A stretch of DNA of 64,000 nt from Paracoccus salsus (GCF_021556615.1 NZ_JAKGGD010000001.1:310001-374000), one strand, 5' to 3'; positions 47,663 to 57,223 are shown, counted from the first letter of the stretch. Notes: a model not told the origin generated them from the sequence alone. Numbers and translations: made by a program.

Positions 47663-48978
47663 TCACAGCCCGTATTGTTCGCGCGCGTAATCGCCAAGCC
47701 CGACCGCGTCCAGCTTTGCCAGCGGTGCGAGAAAGGTGACCTGAATCACGCCCGGCGCGCGGCCGATCTCGATCGCGCCGTTGATGGTGGCGCGATTGCG
47801 GACCTCGGCCACCGTCATGTCAAGCAGCCTGGCGGCGCGCTCCAGCCCGTTCTCGATCGCGGCATTGAGATTGGCGGCCGTTCCGATCACCGAAACCGGC
47901 GCCAAGGACTCGACCATCGCGACGCCCCATCGGGAGGCAAGCCTGCGTCCCTTCGCCCTCTCGACCTCGGTAAAGGGCTTCGCCAGCGGCGGCAGGTCTT
48001 CCTCCAGCGGGAACAGGACCGGGCCGTCGATCGGATAGTTCCTGACCACCTCGACCTGCAGCGTGACGCTGCCCGCGACATCCATGGTGTGGCCGGCGAT
48101 CTCGCCATCGCCCTGACCGGCATGCATGTCGCCAAGATAGATCCCCGCCCCCGCACCTTCACCGGCACGACCAGGATCGAGCCCGCGCGGACCGCGTCGA
48201 TGTCCATGTGGCCATCGGTCTTGTGCTGCAAGAGCTGCTCGGCGGTGATTGCATACTCATGCGGGGCGCCGACCAGGAAGGCGCCGAAATCGCCGGCGTT
48301 GTGGCTGTCGGGCATCGCCATCGAGGGACAGCTGCCAAGCTGGCCCATGAACGGCCGCATCCGGACCAGCGTGCCCGGCATGTCGGAGGGCGCGAAGTTC
48401 AGGATCGAATGCTGGCGGCTTCGATCGGGCAGCGCCGAAAAGTGATCCGCGTCGCGCGCAATGGTTTCGGCCGCATCCCTTGGCAGGGTCAGGCCGACGG
48501 CGCGAGTGTCGTCGAAGGTGACCGTATAGCCGTGAACGATCTCGAAGGGCGTGACGGCGTTCCCGCATCTGTCGCACTTGACCGCATCCTGTCCGATGCC
48601 CTCGACATGCGTTTCCGGCCAGACCGTATCGCAGACCGGGCAGCGGGCAGCCACATACGGATCGCCAAGGCAGTAACCCTCGGGCGAGCTGTCATGCCCC
48701 GATGCGGTGGCCATCGAGGTGACGGTGATGTCGCGGATCCGGATCGCGACAGCGTCGCCGATCTCGGCCCCCTCGACGAAAACCGGCGTCGTGACCTCGT
48801 GCCCGCCGCGCAGCCGCGGAGTGATCATCGGGCCCCAGCAGCCCGGCGCCGTGTTCGCGATGATGGTCCCGCCATTCTCGACCGGGCCCAGCATCGGCAT
48901 GTCGGGATCCAGAACGCTGTTTGTGAACTCGGACACCACCACGCTGCGGCGCGACGGCGCGTTGCTTCCATCCGGCAT
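47663..48978 (-). pseudogene. fmdA: Acetamidase/formamidase (FmdA-like), frameshifted
   Basis: Two overlapping frames together make one amidase. The N-terminal part (from ATG 48978, MPDGSNAPSRRSV) covers about 275 residues: ENGGTIIANTAPGCWGPMI, a CPVCDTVW ... KCDRCG pair of CxxC motifs that looks like a zinc ribbon, and RAGSILVVPVKVRG. The frame then goes wrong at a run of five G (minus strand; bases 48148-48152). The correct continuation, DMHAGQGDGEIAGHTMDVAGS to REQYGL, is open in the next frame down to 47663. Adding one G to the run restores a family-like AGIYLGDMHAGQGDGE. It hydrolyses formamide or acetamide if intact. Either a recent mutation or a sequencing error in a homopolymer. Confidence 0.85.
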
Positions 48979-49228
48979 GACCTTTCTCCCTCGCGATCTG
49001 ACCTGATGGGTCGAGAGTAGATCGCACAGGCCAATCCGCAAGCATTAACCCCATGCGCCCGAACCGCGCGGGGGCTTGCGGCCGAGATCGGCCGATCGGC
49101 TGGTTTCCGCCAGGGTCAGGTCACCGGCTGCCCGCTCTGCGCCGTCCGCGGAGGACAGATGGTCAGGCGCGCGCCCTGCGTGACGGGATTGCAGCCACTG
49201 TCCCGATGCCGGCGGCTTGCCCGAACGC

Positions 49229-51007
49229 CTAGAGCGGCCAGAAGATCGGAATGACCAGCGATGCCACCACGGCCATCAGGAAATTCAACGGCAGGCCCAC
49301 CCGAATGAAGTCCGAGAACCGGTATCCCCCCGGCCCGTAGACCAGCGTGTTTGTCTGATATCCGATCGGTGTGGCGAAGCTGGCCGAAGCCCCCATCATC
49401 ACCGCGATCACCAGCGGCCGCGGCTCGACCCCAAGCTGCAGCGCAAGCGAGATGGCGACCGGCGTGACGATGACCGCGACGGCGTTGTTCGTCACTGTCT
49501 CGGTCAAGGCCGTTGCCAGCAGATAGACCGCCAGAACAAGGCCCCAGGCCGGAAGCTCGGCCAGGTATGGCGCGACATACTGCACGATCAACTGGACTGC
49601 GCCGGAATTCTCCAGCCCTGCGCCGACCGCGAGCATCGCGAAGATCAGCGCCATCAGACGGCCATCGACGAAGCCCAGCGCCTCGTCTGCATCGATGCAG
49701 CGCGTCCCCAGCACGACGCCCACGCCAAGAAAGGCCAGCAGCTGGATCGGTGCGATATGGAATGCGGACAGGATCACCACGCCGGCAAGCGCCCCCACCA
49801 CGATCGGCGCATGCTTGCGGCGATAGGCGCGGTCCGATGGCGCGTTGACCTCGACCATCTCCATGTCGCTGGCCAGCCGCTGGATGTCGCCAGACGCCCC
49901 CTCCAGCAGCAAGGTGTCGCCCACCCGGACCACCAGATCGTCAAGCTGCCGGCCGATATTCTGGTTCTTGCGATGCGCCGCCAGCACATAGACGCCATAG
50001 CGCCGCCGCAAGCGCATCGAGCCCAGGCTACGGCCGACCATGTGGCAGCCCGGCGTGATCAGCACCTCGACCGTCGAGGTCTGAACCGAGCTGAGCTTGT
50101 CGACCATCCGCAGGTCCTTGTGGCCTTGCAGGCCCAGCACTTCGGACATCGGCGTCCGCAGCACGACGCGATCGCCGGCCTCCAGCCGCACCGACGGCAG
50201 GTCGCGCCGCAGCGAGGCATCGCCGCGCAGCACGTCGATCACCCGGGCGCTGTCGCGGGCGAAGATATCCACCTCGTCCAGTGCCCTGCCGATGAGGGCG
50301 GATTCCTCGGGTATGGCGACCTCGGTGAAGAATTTCATCTTCGAGCGGCTGGACATCAGCTGCGACATCGAATCCCGGTCCGGCAGCAGCTTCGGCGCGA
50401 GGAGCAGCAGATAGATGATGCCCACGATCGCCATCGGCAGCCCGACCTTCGTGATCTCGAAGATGCCGAAGGGCGCAAGCCCGGCACCGCGCGCCACCCC
50501 GTCCACCAGCAGGTTGGTCGAGGTGCCGATCATCGTCATCGTGCCGCCCATGATCGACAGATAGGACAGCGGGATCAGCAGCTTGGACGGCGAACTGCCC
50601 ATCTCTTTCGCAAGCTGCATGAAGATCGGCATCATGACCACGACCAGCGGCGTGTTGTTGACAAAGGCAGACATCGCGCACACCACCAGCGACACCAGCC
50701 CCAGCGTCAGCAGTGGGCGCGCACCTGCATGGCGGGTCGCGCGCTGGCCGATCCAGTCCAGCGCGCCGGTGCGGACCAGCCCGCCGACGATGATGAACAT
50801 GAAGGCAATCGTCCAGGGCGCCGGGTTCGACAGCACGCCCGCGATATGATCGACATCGAGGATCCCCAGGCCCAGCAAGACCATCGCGCCGAGGATGGCG
50901 GTGACTTCGGGCGGATAGGTTTCGCGGATGAACAGCGTCAGCATGCCGATGACGATGAAGATCGTGGTGACCGCGGACAGAGAGCCGGTCAGTTCAATTC
51001 CGAACAT
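49229..51007 (-). CDS. SLC13-family permease with two TrkA-C domains (second copy)
   Basis: A 592-residue homologue of the transporter at 35332. It starts MFGIELTGSLSAVTTIFIVIG and has the SNT-type motif GTSTNLLVDGVARG after MGGTMTMI. The central insert (about 210-390) holds the TrkA-C modules (VAIPEESALIGRALDEVDIF and VLITPGCHMVGRSLGSM). The last helices end ATPIGYQTNTLVYGPGGYRFSDFIRVGLPLN. Anion substrate unknown. 250 bases without a gene lie before fmdA. The first copy differs enough to be an old paralogue, not a recent duplication. Confidence 0.87.
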   Translation of the reverse strand: MFGIELTGSLSAVTTIFIVIGMLTLFIRETYPPEVTAILGAMVLLGLGILDVDHIAGVLSNPAPWTIAFMFIIVGGLVRTGALDWIGQRATRHAGARPLLTLGLVSLVVCAMSAFVNNTPLVVVMMPIFMQLAKEMGSSPSKLLIPLSYLSIMGGTMTMIGTSTNLLVDGVARGAGLAPFGIFEITKVGLPMAIVGIIYLLLLAPKLLPDRDSMSQLMSSRSKMKFFTEVAIPEESALIGRALDEVDIFARDSARVIDVLRGDASLRRDLPSVRLEAGDRVVLRTPMSEVLGLQGHKDLRMVDKLSSVQTSTVEVLITPGCHMVGRSLGSMRLRRRYGVYVLAAHRKNQNIGRQLDDLVVRVGDTLLLEGASGDIQRLASDMEMVEVNAPSDRAYRRKHAPIVVGALAGVVILSAFHIAPIQLLAFLGVGVVLGTRCIDADEALGFVDGRLMALIFAMLAVGAGLENSGAVQLIVQYVAPYLAELPAWGLVLAVYLLATALTETVTNNAVAVIVTPVAISLALQLGVEPRPLVIAVMMGASASFATPIGYQTNTLVYGPGGYRFSDFIRVGLPLNFLMAVVASLVIPIFWPL

Positions 51008-51103
51008 TCAAATCTCGCCGTTGCGGCCGGTTCCACGCGCCATCGCGCGCATCTTGCGCCGATTTCGGGACATGCTGCAAGGCGTCAAGACGACATCCCG
51101 CAG

Positions 51104-51925
51104 TCAGCCGCCGGCCGGGTGGCTGGGGGTCAGCCGGCCGCCTTCGCGGACCGGCTCGATCCGGCGGGCAAGTCCGCTGCGGTCGTCGGTCTCGACCAGC
51201 ACGCCGGCCAGCGTGGCGTCGCCCTCGGCCGGGGTGAAGCGATCCCGCGCCATGCCGGTGACGAAACGGCGCAGCGGTTCGGCCTTGTCCATGCCGATGA
51301 CGCTGTCGTAATCGCCGCACATCCCCGCGTCCGACAGATAGGCCGTGCCGCGCGTCAGGATCTGGGCATCGGCGGTGGGAACATGGGTGTGGGTCCCGAC
51401 CACGAGGCTGGACCGGCCGTCGCAGAAATGCCCGGTCGCCATCTTCTCGCTGGTCGCCTCGGCGTGGATATCCACCACGGCGGCCTGCACCATCCCGCCG
51501 GGCGGATGGGCACGCAGCACGGCGTCCAGCGCCGAGAACGGGTCGTCATAGGGCCGTGACATGAACACCTGCCCCAGCGCCTGGGTCACCAGGATCTTGC
51601 GGCCGCGCGGATCGCTGAACACCCCCGCGCCGCGCCCGGGCGCATCCTTGGCGAAGTTCAGCGGCCGGATGATGCGCGGCTCGCGGTCGATGAAGGCCAG
51701 CATGTCCTTCTGGTCGAAGGCATGATCCCCCAGCGTCAGGCAGTCGGCGCCCGATTCCAGCAGCAGTTGCGCGTGGCCAGCCGTGATCCCGCGCCCGCCG
51801 CTGGCGTTCTCGGCGTTGACGATCACGAAGTCGGCCTTCAGCCGGATTCGAAGCGTGGCCAGCCTTTCGGTGATCGCCCGCCGCCCGGCCCGGCCCATTA
51901 CATCGCCCAGAAACAGAATACGCAT
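51104..51925 (-). CDS. YmdB-like metallophosphoesterase (TIGR00282)
   Basis: A 273-residue enzyme. The dimetal site motifs are visible in order: GDVMGRAGRRA (Asp), NAENASGGRGIT (Glu/Asn), LGDHAFDQKD (Asp-His), VDIHAEATSEKMA (His/Glu) and VGTHTHVPTADAQIL (His-x-His). YmdB hydrolyses 2',3'-cyclic nucleotides in Bacillus and influences colony behaviour; the role here is inferred only. ATG 51925 (MRILFLGDVMG) is the family start. Confidence 0.88.
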   Translation of the reverse strand: MRILFLGDVMGRAGRRAITERLATLRIRLKADFVIVNAENASGGRGITAGHAQLLLESGADCLTLGDHAFDQKDMLAFIDREPRIIRPLNFAKDAPGRGAGVFSDPRGRKILVTQALGQVFMSRPYDDPFSALDAVLRAHPPGGMVQAAVVDIHAEATSEKMATGHFCDGRSSLVVGTHTHVPTADAQILTRGTAYLSDAGMCGDYDSVIGMDKAEPLRRFVTGMARDRFTPAEGDATLAGVLVETDDRSGLARRIEPVREGGRLTPSHPAGG

Positions 51926-52042
51926 GGCGGCAGGACTATGACAAAGCCATGACGCGCTCAAGCGGGATCGGAGTCGTTCTGCCCGAGAAAAGCGCAGGAT
52001 GCGAAGGAAGGGGCGGACGGGTCGTCGTATCCGGTTGCCGCG

Positions 52043-52115
52043 TGCCCCCAGACGGGATCGAACCGCCGACCTTCGGTTTACAAAACCGCTGCTCTACCAG
52101 CTGAGCTATGGGGGC
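52043..52115 (-). tRNA. tRNA-Thr (anticodon TGT)
   Basis: Minus-strand cloverleaf of 73 bases. The acceptor stem is GCCCCCA / TGGGGGC with discriminator A at 52043. The D arm is AGCTCAGCTGGTAGAGC, the anticodon loop is TTTGTAA (anticodon TGT, reading ACA and partners) and the T arm is GGCGGTTCGATCCCGTC. The CCA end is not encoded. The first anticodon-stem pair is a G-A mismatch. Confidence 0.95.
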
Positions 52116-52189
52116 CACGCGCGACGTTCTCTAGCAGGCCGCCCGCGGCTGGGCAAGCATCCGAACATTCCGCGCCGCCCGTTCCGGGC

Positions 52190-53911
52190 TCAGAGTGCGG
52201 CGGCCGGGCCGATGCTGCGCGCTGCGGTCTTGCGCCGGCCCAGATTGGTCCGCGCCAGCAGCGCGACCGCCAGGATGCCGACCGCCATCACCAGAATCGC
52301 GGCCGGGGCGGCATTGCCCAGATCCTCGAGGCTTGCCTTTTCATGCACCCGGGTCGCCAGCGTTTCATAGTTGAAGGGTCGCAGCAGCAGCGTGGCTGGC
52401 AACTCCTTGCAGCAATCGACGAACACCAGCAGCAGCGCCGAACCGACCGATCCGCGCATCAGCGGCAGGAAGACATCGCGCAGCACACCCGCGTTGTCGC
52501 GCCCCAGCGACCGCGCCGCCATCGGCAGCGAGGGCGGAACGCGCGTGAAGGCGCCGTCGATCGCACCCTGGCCGATCGCGAAGAAGCGCACCACATAGGC
52601 AAAGACGATCGCCGCGCCGCTGCCGGTCAGGATCATCCCCGGATCGCTGCCCGTCAGCGCCTGCCAGCCATCCGCGACCCGATGATCCAGCGCGGCGAGC
52701 GGGATCAGGATGCCGACCGCCAGCACCGCGCCCGGGGCGGCATAGCCAACCGTCGTCACCGGCATCAGCAGGCGTGGCAACGCCCGTCCCGACAGGCGCA
52801 CCCCGTAGACCATGACCAGTGCCAGGACGACCGTCGCGATGGCCGCCAGCCCGCCCAGGCTGACCGTGTGCCATGCGGCGCTGGCAAGTCCCGGCGTGAT
52901 CCAGCCTTGCGGATAGGCCAGCGCGTAGTTCAGGATCACCGCGACCGGCAGGACAAAGCCCAACGCAAAGGGCAGGGCGCAGGCAAATGCCGCCGCCAGC
53001 CCGGAAATTCCGCCGAGGCGCTGTCGCACGATCGGTCGCGGCTGGCGGGCGCTTTGATGATAGCGGGCGTTGCGCCGGCCAAATCGCTCCCACAAGGCCA
53101 GCACGACCACCACCAGCAGGATGACACAGGCGATCTGCGCGGCGCCGCCAGCGTTGCGCCGTTCCAGCCATGTGGTGAAGATTCCGGTGTTCAGGGTCTG
53201 GACGCCGAAATAGCTGACCACCCCGTAATCCGCGACCGCCTCCATCATCGCGATGGCCGAGCCGGCGACGATTGCGGGCCGGGCCAGCGGCAGCCCCACC
53301 CGGCGGAACAGCCCCCAAGGGCCTGTTCCCAGGGCGCGCGCGACCTCGTAGGCGCTGCCCGATTGTTCGTGCAGCGCGGCCCGGGTCAGCAGATAGACAT
53401 AGGGATACAGCGCCGAGGCCAGCACCAGGATCGCCGCCTCGATCGAACGGATGTCGGGAAACCAGTAGTCACGGGAATCGGCGAACCCGAACCATCCGCG
53501 CAGCGCGGTCTGCACCGGCCCGCTGTAGTCCAGGAAATCGGCCAGCGCATAGGCGCCGATATAGGCCGGCACCGCCAGCGGCAGCAGCAGCAGCCACTCA
53601 AGCGCACGGCGGCCGCGGAAATCATACATGCTGACCAGCCACGCCGAGCCCGCACCCATCGCCGCCGCCAGCGCGCCGGTGCCAGCCGACAGGATCACGG
53701 TATTCAGGACATAGCGTGGCATCACCGTGGCCAGCAGATGCGGCCAGATATTCTCGGTCGGGTTCAGCGCCAGCCACGCCACCGCCGCGACCGGCATCAG
53801 CACCAGCGCCGCAATCACCACCGCCGCGATCGACCAGCCCCGACCGCCGCCCTGCCGGAGGGCGTGGTCGTGACTGCGGCGGCGCGGCGGAACGGTGTCG
53901 GGAACGCTCAT
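52190..53911 (-). CDS. Iron-type ABC transporter permease (two fused permease units)
   Basis: A 573-residue permease of the AfuB/FbpB type with about 12 membrane helices in two BPD_transp_1 repeats (about residues 55-260 and 335-545). Each repeat has an EAA loop: YEVARALGTGPWGLFRRVGLPLARPA and PMAARSLGRDNAGVLRDVFLPLMRGS. The protein starts MSVPDTVPPRRRS after a poor ribosome-binding region; ATG 53977 is in frame but would add an unrelated stretch. The binding protein and ATPase genes are not nearby. Ferric iron is the family's usual substrate. Confidence 0.87.
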   Translation of the reverse strand: MSVPDTVPPRRRSHDHALRQGGGRGWSIAAVVIAALVLMPVAAVAWLALNPTENIWPHLLATVMPRYVLNTVILSAGTGALAAAMGAGSAWLVSMYDFRGRRALEWLLLLPLAVPAYIGAYALADFLDYSGPVQTALRGWFGFADSRDYWFPDIRSIEAAILVLASALYPYVYLLTRAALHEQSGSAYEVARALGTGPWGLFRRVGLPLARPAIVAGSAIAMMEAVADYGVVSYFGVQTLNTGIFTTWLERRNAGGAAQIACVILLVVVVLALWERFGRRNARYHQSARQPRPIVRQRLGGISGLAAAFACALPFALGFVLPVAVILNYALAYPQGWITPGLASAAWHTVSLGGLAAIATVVLALVMVYGVRLSGRALPRLLMPVTTVGYAAPGAVLAVGILIPLAALDHRVADGWQALTGSDPGMILTGSGAAIVFAYVVRFFAIGQGAIDGAFTRVPPSLPMAARSLGRDNAGVLRDVFLPLMRGSVGSALLLVFVDCCKELPATLLLRPFNYETLATRVHEKASLEDLGNAAPAAILVMAVGILAVALLARTNLGRRKTAARSIGPAAAL

Positions 53912-54013
53912 GTCCCGGGCGATACTGCAAAGCGGTTTGACTGTCCACGAATGCTGGTTAATCTGCGCGCGCCACACCTAAGAGTTGCAAGAAGAAACGA
54001 CGGGGCAGCACAG

Positions 54014-54886
54014 ATGCAGATGGTTTTCCACCTCGGGGTGCACGGCACCGACGGCGACAGGCTGCTGAAGACGCTGCTGAACAACCGCGCCTGGCTGTTG
54101 CGCAACCGGACCGAGGTGATCTCGCCGGCCCGCCATCGCGGCCTGTTCGAAGAGGCGATTATGGCGCTGAATGGCGGCCCGGCAACGCCCGGGATGCAGC
54201 AGATCATGCTGGACGCGATGCTGGAAAGCGATGCGCCGCAGCGGGTGGTGATGTCCAGCCCGACCCTGCTGGGCACGCCCGGACGCGCGATCGGTCCCGA
54301 AGGGCTCTATCCCCATATCGGCAACCGCGCCGCCGCGCTGGCCAATCTGTTCCCGCAGGCGCAAAGCGAGTTCTTTGTCGCGATCCGCAACCCCGCCGTG
54401 CTTCTGCCCAAGCTGATGCATCTGACATCGGGGGACTACGAATCGCTGATGCAGGGCTGCGCGCCGGGCAATCTTCGCTGGCGCGACACGATCCGCCGGC
54501 TGGCCTCGGCTGCGCAGGGCCGGAGGGTGGTCGTCTGGTGCCACGAGGATGTTCCGCTGATCTGGCCCGAGCTGGTGCGGCTGGCAGGCGACATGCCGCC
54601 CGAGTCGCCCCTGTCGGGTGCGCTGCTTTACATGCACGAGCTTCTTGGGGACGACGGCCTGGACAAGCTGCGCACCGCGCTTGGGGGCCACGATCAGTTG
54701 ACGATCCGGCAGCGCCGCCAGATCTGCGCCGAGATCCTGCAAACCGACATTCTGCCCGATATCGCCGAGGAAGATGTCAACCTGCCCGGCTGGACGCAGG
54801 AACTGGTGGACGAAACCACCGAAACCTTCCGCGCCGACGTGGCCGAGATCGCGGTCCTGCCGGGCGTCGAGTTCGTCCTGCCCTGA
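54014..54886 (+). CDS. Conserved hypothetical protein, sulfotransferase-like start
   Basis: A 290-residue soluble protein starting MQMVFHLGVHGTDGDRLLKTLL. I recall this pattern in Rhodobacterales proteins of unknown function. Short marks include ISPARHRGLFEEAIMALNGG, FVAIRNPAVLLPKLM, VVVWCHEDVPLIWPELV and LPGWTQELVDETTE near the end. A loose P-loop-like HLGVHGTDGDR with a basic residue suggests a nucleoside-phosphate binding role (as in sulfotransferases), but the residues are not canonical. It is divergent from the iron permease with about 100 bases between. Confidence 0.75.
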   Translation: MQMVFHLGVHGTDGDRLLKTLLNNRAWLLRNRTEVISPARHRGLFEEAIMALNGGPATPGMQQIMLDAMLESDAPQRVVMSSPTLLGTPGRAIGPEGLYPHIGNRAAALANLFPQAQSEFFVAIRNPAVLLPKLMHLTSGDYESLMQGCAPGNLRWRDTIRRLASAAQGRRVVVWCHEDVPLIWPELVRLAGDMPPESPLSGALLYMHELLGDDGLDKLRTALGGHDQLTIRQRRQICAEILQTDILPDIAEEDVNLPGWTQELVDETTETFRADVAEIAVLPGVEFVLP

Positions 54887-54942
54887 CGGACACGCGGCAC
54901 CGTCATGGCGCTGCCACGGGCGGGGTGCTGCCGCAGGCGGGT

Positions 54943-54981
54943 GCTGCCGCGCGCGCCAGGCCCTGCCGGCGGCGCGGCAGC
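54943..54981. other. Long GC stem between convergent genes
   Basis: A 10-bp perfect stem GCTGCCGCGC / GCGCGGCAGC with a 19-base loop sits between the ends of the hypothetical protein gene and the DUF2312 gene. It may serve as a two-way terminator or barrier, though no T tract is present. Confidence 0.4.
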
Positions 54982-54998
54982 AGCGGCGGCTTGCGGCG

Positions 54999-55250
54999 TC
55001 ACACCATGCCCAGCGCCTTCTTGTACATGTCGAGGATCGCCTCTTCCTCGGCCAGATCATCGCGGTCGCGCTTGCGCATGGCGACGATCTTTTTCATCAC
55101 CTTGGTGTCGTAGCCGCGCGCCTTCGCCTCGGCCATGATCTCCTTCTGTCGCTCGGCGACATCCTTCTTTTCGGCCTCGAGCTGTTCGAACTGCTCGATG
55201 AACTGGCGCAGCTCATCGGCGGCGACGCCGTAGGCTTGATCGTCCTGCAT
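54999..55250 (-). CDS. gapR: DUF2312 / GapR family nucleoid-associated protein
   Basis: An 83-residue protein, MQDDQAYGVAADELRQFIEQFEQLEAEKK to the end ILDMYKKALGMV. The helical EQLEAEKKDVAERQKEIMAEAKARGYDTKVMKKIV is the DUF2312 core. In Caulobacter, GapR is a DNA-binding protein that prefers over-twisted, AT-rich DNA ahead of polymerases and helps topoisomerases. The same role here is inferred from family membership. The gene is monocistronic. Confidence 0.9.
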   Translation of the reverse strand: MQDDQAYGVAADELRQFIEQFEQLEAEKKDVAERQKEIMAEAKARGYDTKVMKKIVAMRKRDRDDLAEEEAILDMYKKALGMV

Positions 55251-55416
55251 GCGGATATGTCCTTCCTGTCCTGCCTCGGGGTTGCCGCGTTCGGCCCCGC
55301 CCTGGGGCCAGACTGTTAGGCCCTCTTGTTCCGGGGTGCAATCGCCGCTAGGGCGGCATCCGCGCGATGTCAGCGCATCGCTCGCAAGCGCGGGCCGAGC
55401 ACGGGGAAGGACGATC

Positions 55417-55644
55417 ATGGACATCTTCGAAGTCATCATCTGGACAGGCGCGGCACTGACGCTGGCGGGGCTTGCGGCACTGATCTGGTGCATCGTGACG
55501 GTGGCCCGAGCGCGCCGGGCAGGGCTGGACGACGCCGCGCTTCGGACGAAGATGCGCGGCGTCATCGCGGTGAACATGGGCGCGCTGGCCGCGTCCAGTA
55601 TCGGACTGATGATGGTGGTCCTGGGCATCTTCCTGGGCCGGTGA
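55417..55644 (+). CDS. Small membrane protein, 75 residues
   Basis: A short protein with two membrane helices (FEVIIWTGAALTLAGLAALIWCIVTVA at 4-30; IAVNMGALAASSIGLMMVVLGIFL at 50-73) joined by a charged loop RARRAGLDDAALRTKMRG. No family recognised with certainty. GGGGAAGG precedes the ATG at a good distance, so it is likely real. It lies divergently from GapR and before the YeeE/YedE pair. Confidence 0.65.
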   Translation: MDIFEVIIWTGAALTLAGLAALIWCIVTVARARRAGLDDAALRTKMRGVIAVNMGALAASSIGLMMVVLGIFLGR

Positions 55645-55711
55645 CCCGGAAGAAGCGCTTGAAACATTCCGTGCATGGAATATATCACCGCCACAACGAA
55701 ACGCGGAGCGG

Positions 55712-56140
55712 ATGATGAACCCTGACTGGATAGCCGGGCTGATCGGCGGGATGATGATCGGCGGCGCTGCGGCGCTGTATCTTCTGGGCAATGGCCGGAT
55801 CATGGGGGCCAGCGGGCTGCTGGGCGGGCTGGTCGATGGCACCGGCCGGTCCAACTGGACCGAGCGCGCGGCCTTCATCGGCGGACTTGTTCTTCTGCCA
55901 GCGCTGCTGGTGGCGGGTGGGGTCGCCGAACGCTCGGCCCCGATCGCGGGCAGCGGGGTTCTGGTGCTGGCCGGCCTGATGGTCGGGTTCGGCACGCGGC
56001 TGGGGAACGGCTGCACCTCGGGACATGGCGTGTGCGGCATCTCGCGCCTGTCGCGTCGCGGGATCGTGGCGACGGTGGTCTATCTGCTGGCGGGCGGCAT
56101 CGCCGTGGTGCTGTCGCGGGCGCTGGGGTGGACGGCATGA
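55712..56140 (+). CDS. YeeE/YedE family protein, first half
   Basis: A 142-residue four-helix membrane protein. The family core is [22 protein letters not shown], holding the conserved Cys in [11 protein letters not shown] that is used in thiosulfate or sulfur-compound passage (YeeE). Earlier [21 protein letters not shown] is typical. Stop and the next ATG overlap (ATGA). Split two-gene forms are often called PmpA/PmpB. Confidence 0.85.
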   Translation: MMNPDWIAGLIGGMMIGGAAALYLLGNGRIMGASGLLGGLVDGTGRSNWTERAAFIGGLVLLPALLVAGGVAERSAPIAGSGVLVLAGLMVGFGTRLGNGCTSGHGVCGISRLSRRGIVATVVYLLAGGIAVVLSRALGWTA

Positions 56141-56553
56141 AGCGGCTGATGATCGCGGCGCTGTCGGGTGCGCTGTTCGGAGCGGGGCTGCTGATTTCGG
56201 GGATGACCAACCCGGCAAAGGTGCAGGGCTGGCTGGACGTGTTCGGTCGGTGGGACCCGACGCTCGGCTTCGTGCTGACCGGCGCCATCCTTCCGATGCT
56301 GGTCGCCTGGCGCGTCGCCGCCCGCCGCCGCACGGCGCTGACCGGGACGCAAATGCCGCCGCCACCGCCGCAGATGATCGACGCCCGGCTGATCGCCGGC
56401 GCGGCGCTGTTCGGGCTTGGCTGGGGCTTTGCCGGGCTTTGCCCCGGTCCCGCAATGGCCTCGATCGGCTTTGGCGGCACGCCTTTCCTGATCTTCTTCG
56501 CGGCGATGGTCGCCGGGATGTGGCTGTTTGCCGTCTGGAACCGCCGGGCATGA
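56137..56553 (+). CDS. YeeE/YedE family protein, second half
   Basis: A 138-residue partner of the previous gene. The motif [32 protein letters not shown] is the signature of the second half. Near the end [17 protein letters not shown] contains the conserved CPGP cysteine. Together the two halves should form the pore. The stop overlaps the dtd ATG by 4 bases. Confidence 0.87.
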   Translation: MKRLMIAALSGALFGAGLLISGMTNPAKVQGWLDVFGRWDPTLGFVLTGAILPMLVAWRVAARRRTALTGTQMPPPPPQMIDARLIAGAALFGLGWGFAGLCPGPAMASIGFGGTPFLIFFAAMVAGMWLFAVWNRRA

Positions 56554-56999
56554 GGGCGCTGGTCCAGCGCGTCAGCGAAGCCTCGGTCGAGGTCGAGGGC
56601 CGGATCGTCGGCGAGACCGGGCCGGGGCTGCTGGTGCTGGTCTGCGCGATGCAGGACGATGATGCGACGGCGGCCGACAAGCTGGCGGCGCGGGTCGCCA
56701 AGCTGCGGATATTCCAGGATGACCGTGGCAAGATGAACAGATCGCTGCTGGATGTCTCGGGCGGTGCGCTGGTCGTCAGCCAGTTCACGCTGGCCGCCGA
56801 CACGCGCACCGGCAACCGGCCCGGCTTTTCGGCCGCCGCGGCGCCCGAAGACGGGCGGCGGCTTTACGAAACCTTCGCCGCCAGCCTGCGCGGGCACGGC
56901 GTGGCGGTCGAAACCGGCGTGTTCGGCGCGGACATGAAGCTGCGGCTTTTGAACGACGGGCCGGTGACGATATGGCTGGACAGCGCAGACCGCGCTTGA
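56550..56999 (+). CDS. dtd: D-aminoacyl-tRNA deacylase
   Basis: Dtd removes D-amino acids (and glycine from tRNA-Ala) wrongly loaded on tRNA. The 149-residue protein starts [18 protein letters not shown] and has [21 protein letters not shown] (the SQFT motif) and the C-terminal [10 protein letters not shown] (Gly-cisPro motif, cross-subunit specificity). It is coupled by an ATGA overlap to the YeeE/YedE genes, an odd partnership that may be simple packing. Confidence 0.95.
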   Translation: MRALVQRVSEASVEVEGRIVGETGPGLLVLVCAMQDDDATAADKLAARVAKLRIFQDDRGKMNRSLLDVSGGALVVSQFTLAADTRTGNRPGFSAAAAPEDGRRLYETFAASLRGHGVAVETGVFGADMKLRLLNDGPVTIWLDSADRA

Positions 57000-57223
57000 C
57001 TTCTCGCCCGCCCTGCCCCATCTGTCCCCAGTCGCCGCCCGCTGCCGCGTGAGCAGCCGCGATCCATTCGCTTGACGGCACGACAAGAAATCCAGTTTCC
57101 CATTCACGCGGGGAGGCTTGCAGGCATCCTCGTATCGCGCCTGCACCCCTGCTGAAGCCTCGCCCTGATGGCGTGGCCCCTGCCTTGCGTCCGATACGGG
57201 GGATGCAGGGACGAAAGTAATTC

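Noticed and set aside
51936..52118. Open frame MAPIAQLVEQRFCKPKVGG across the tRNA
   Set aside because: It is the well-known false frame read from a tRNA gene; the cloverleaf explains the sequence.
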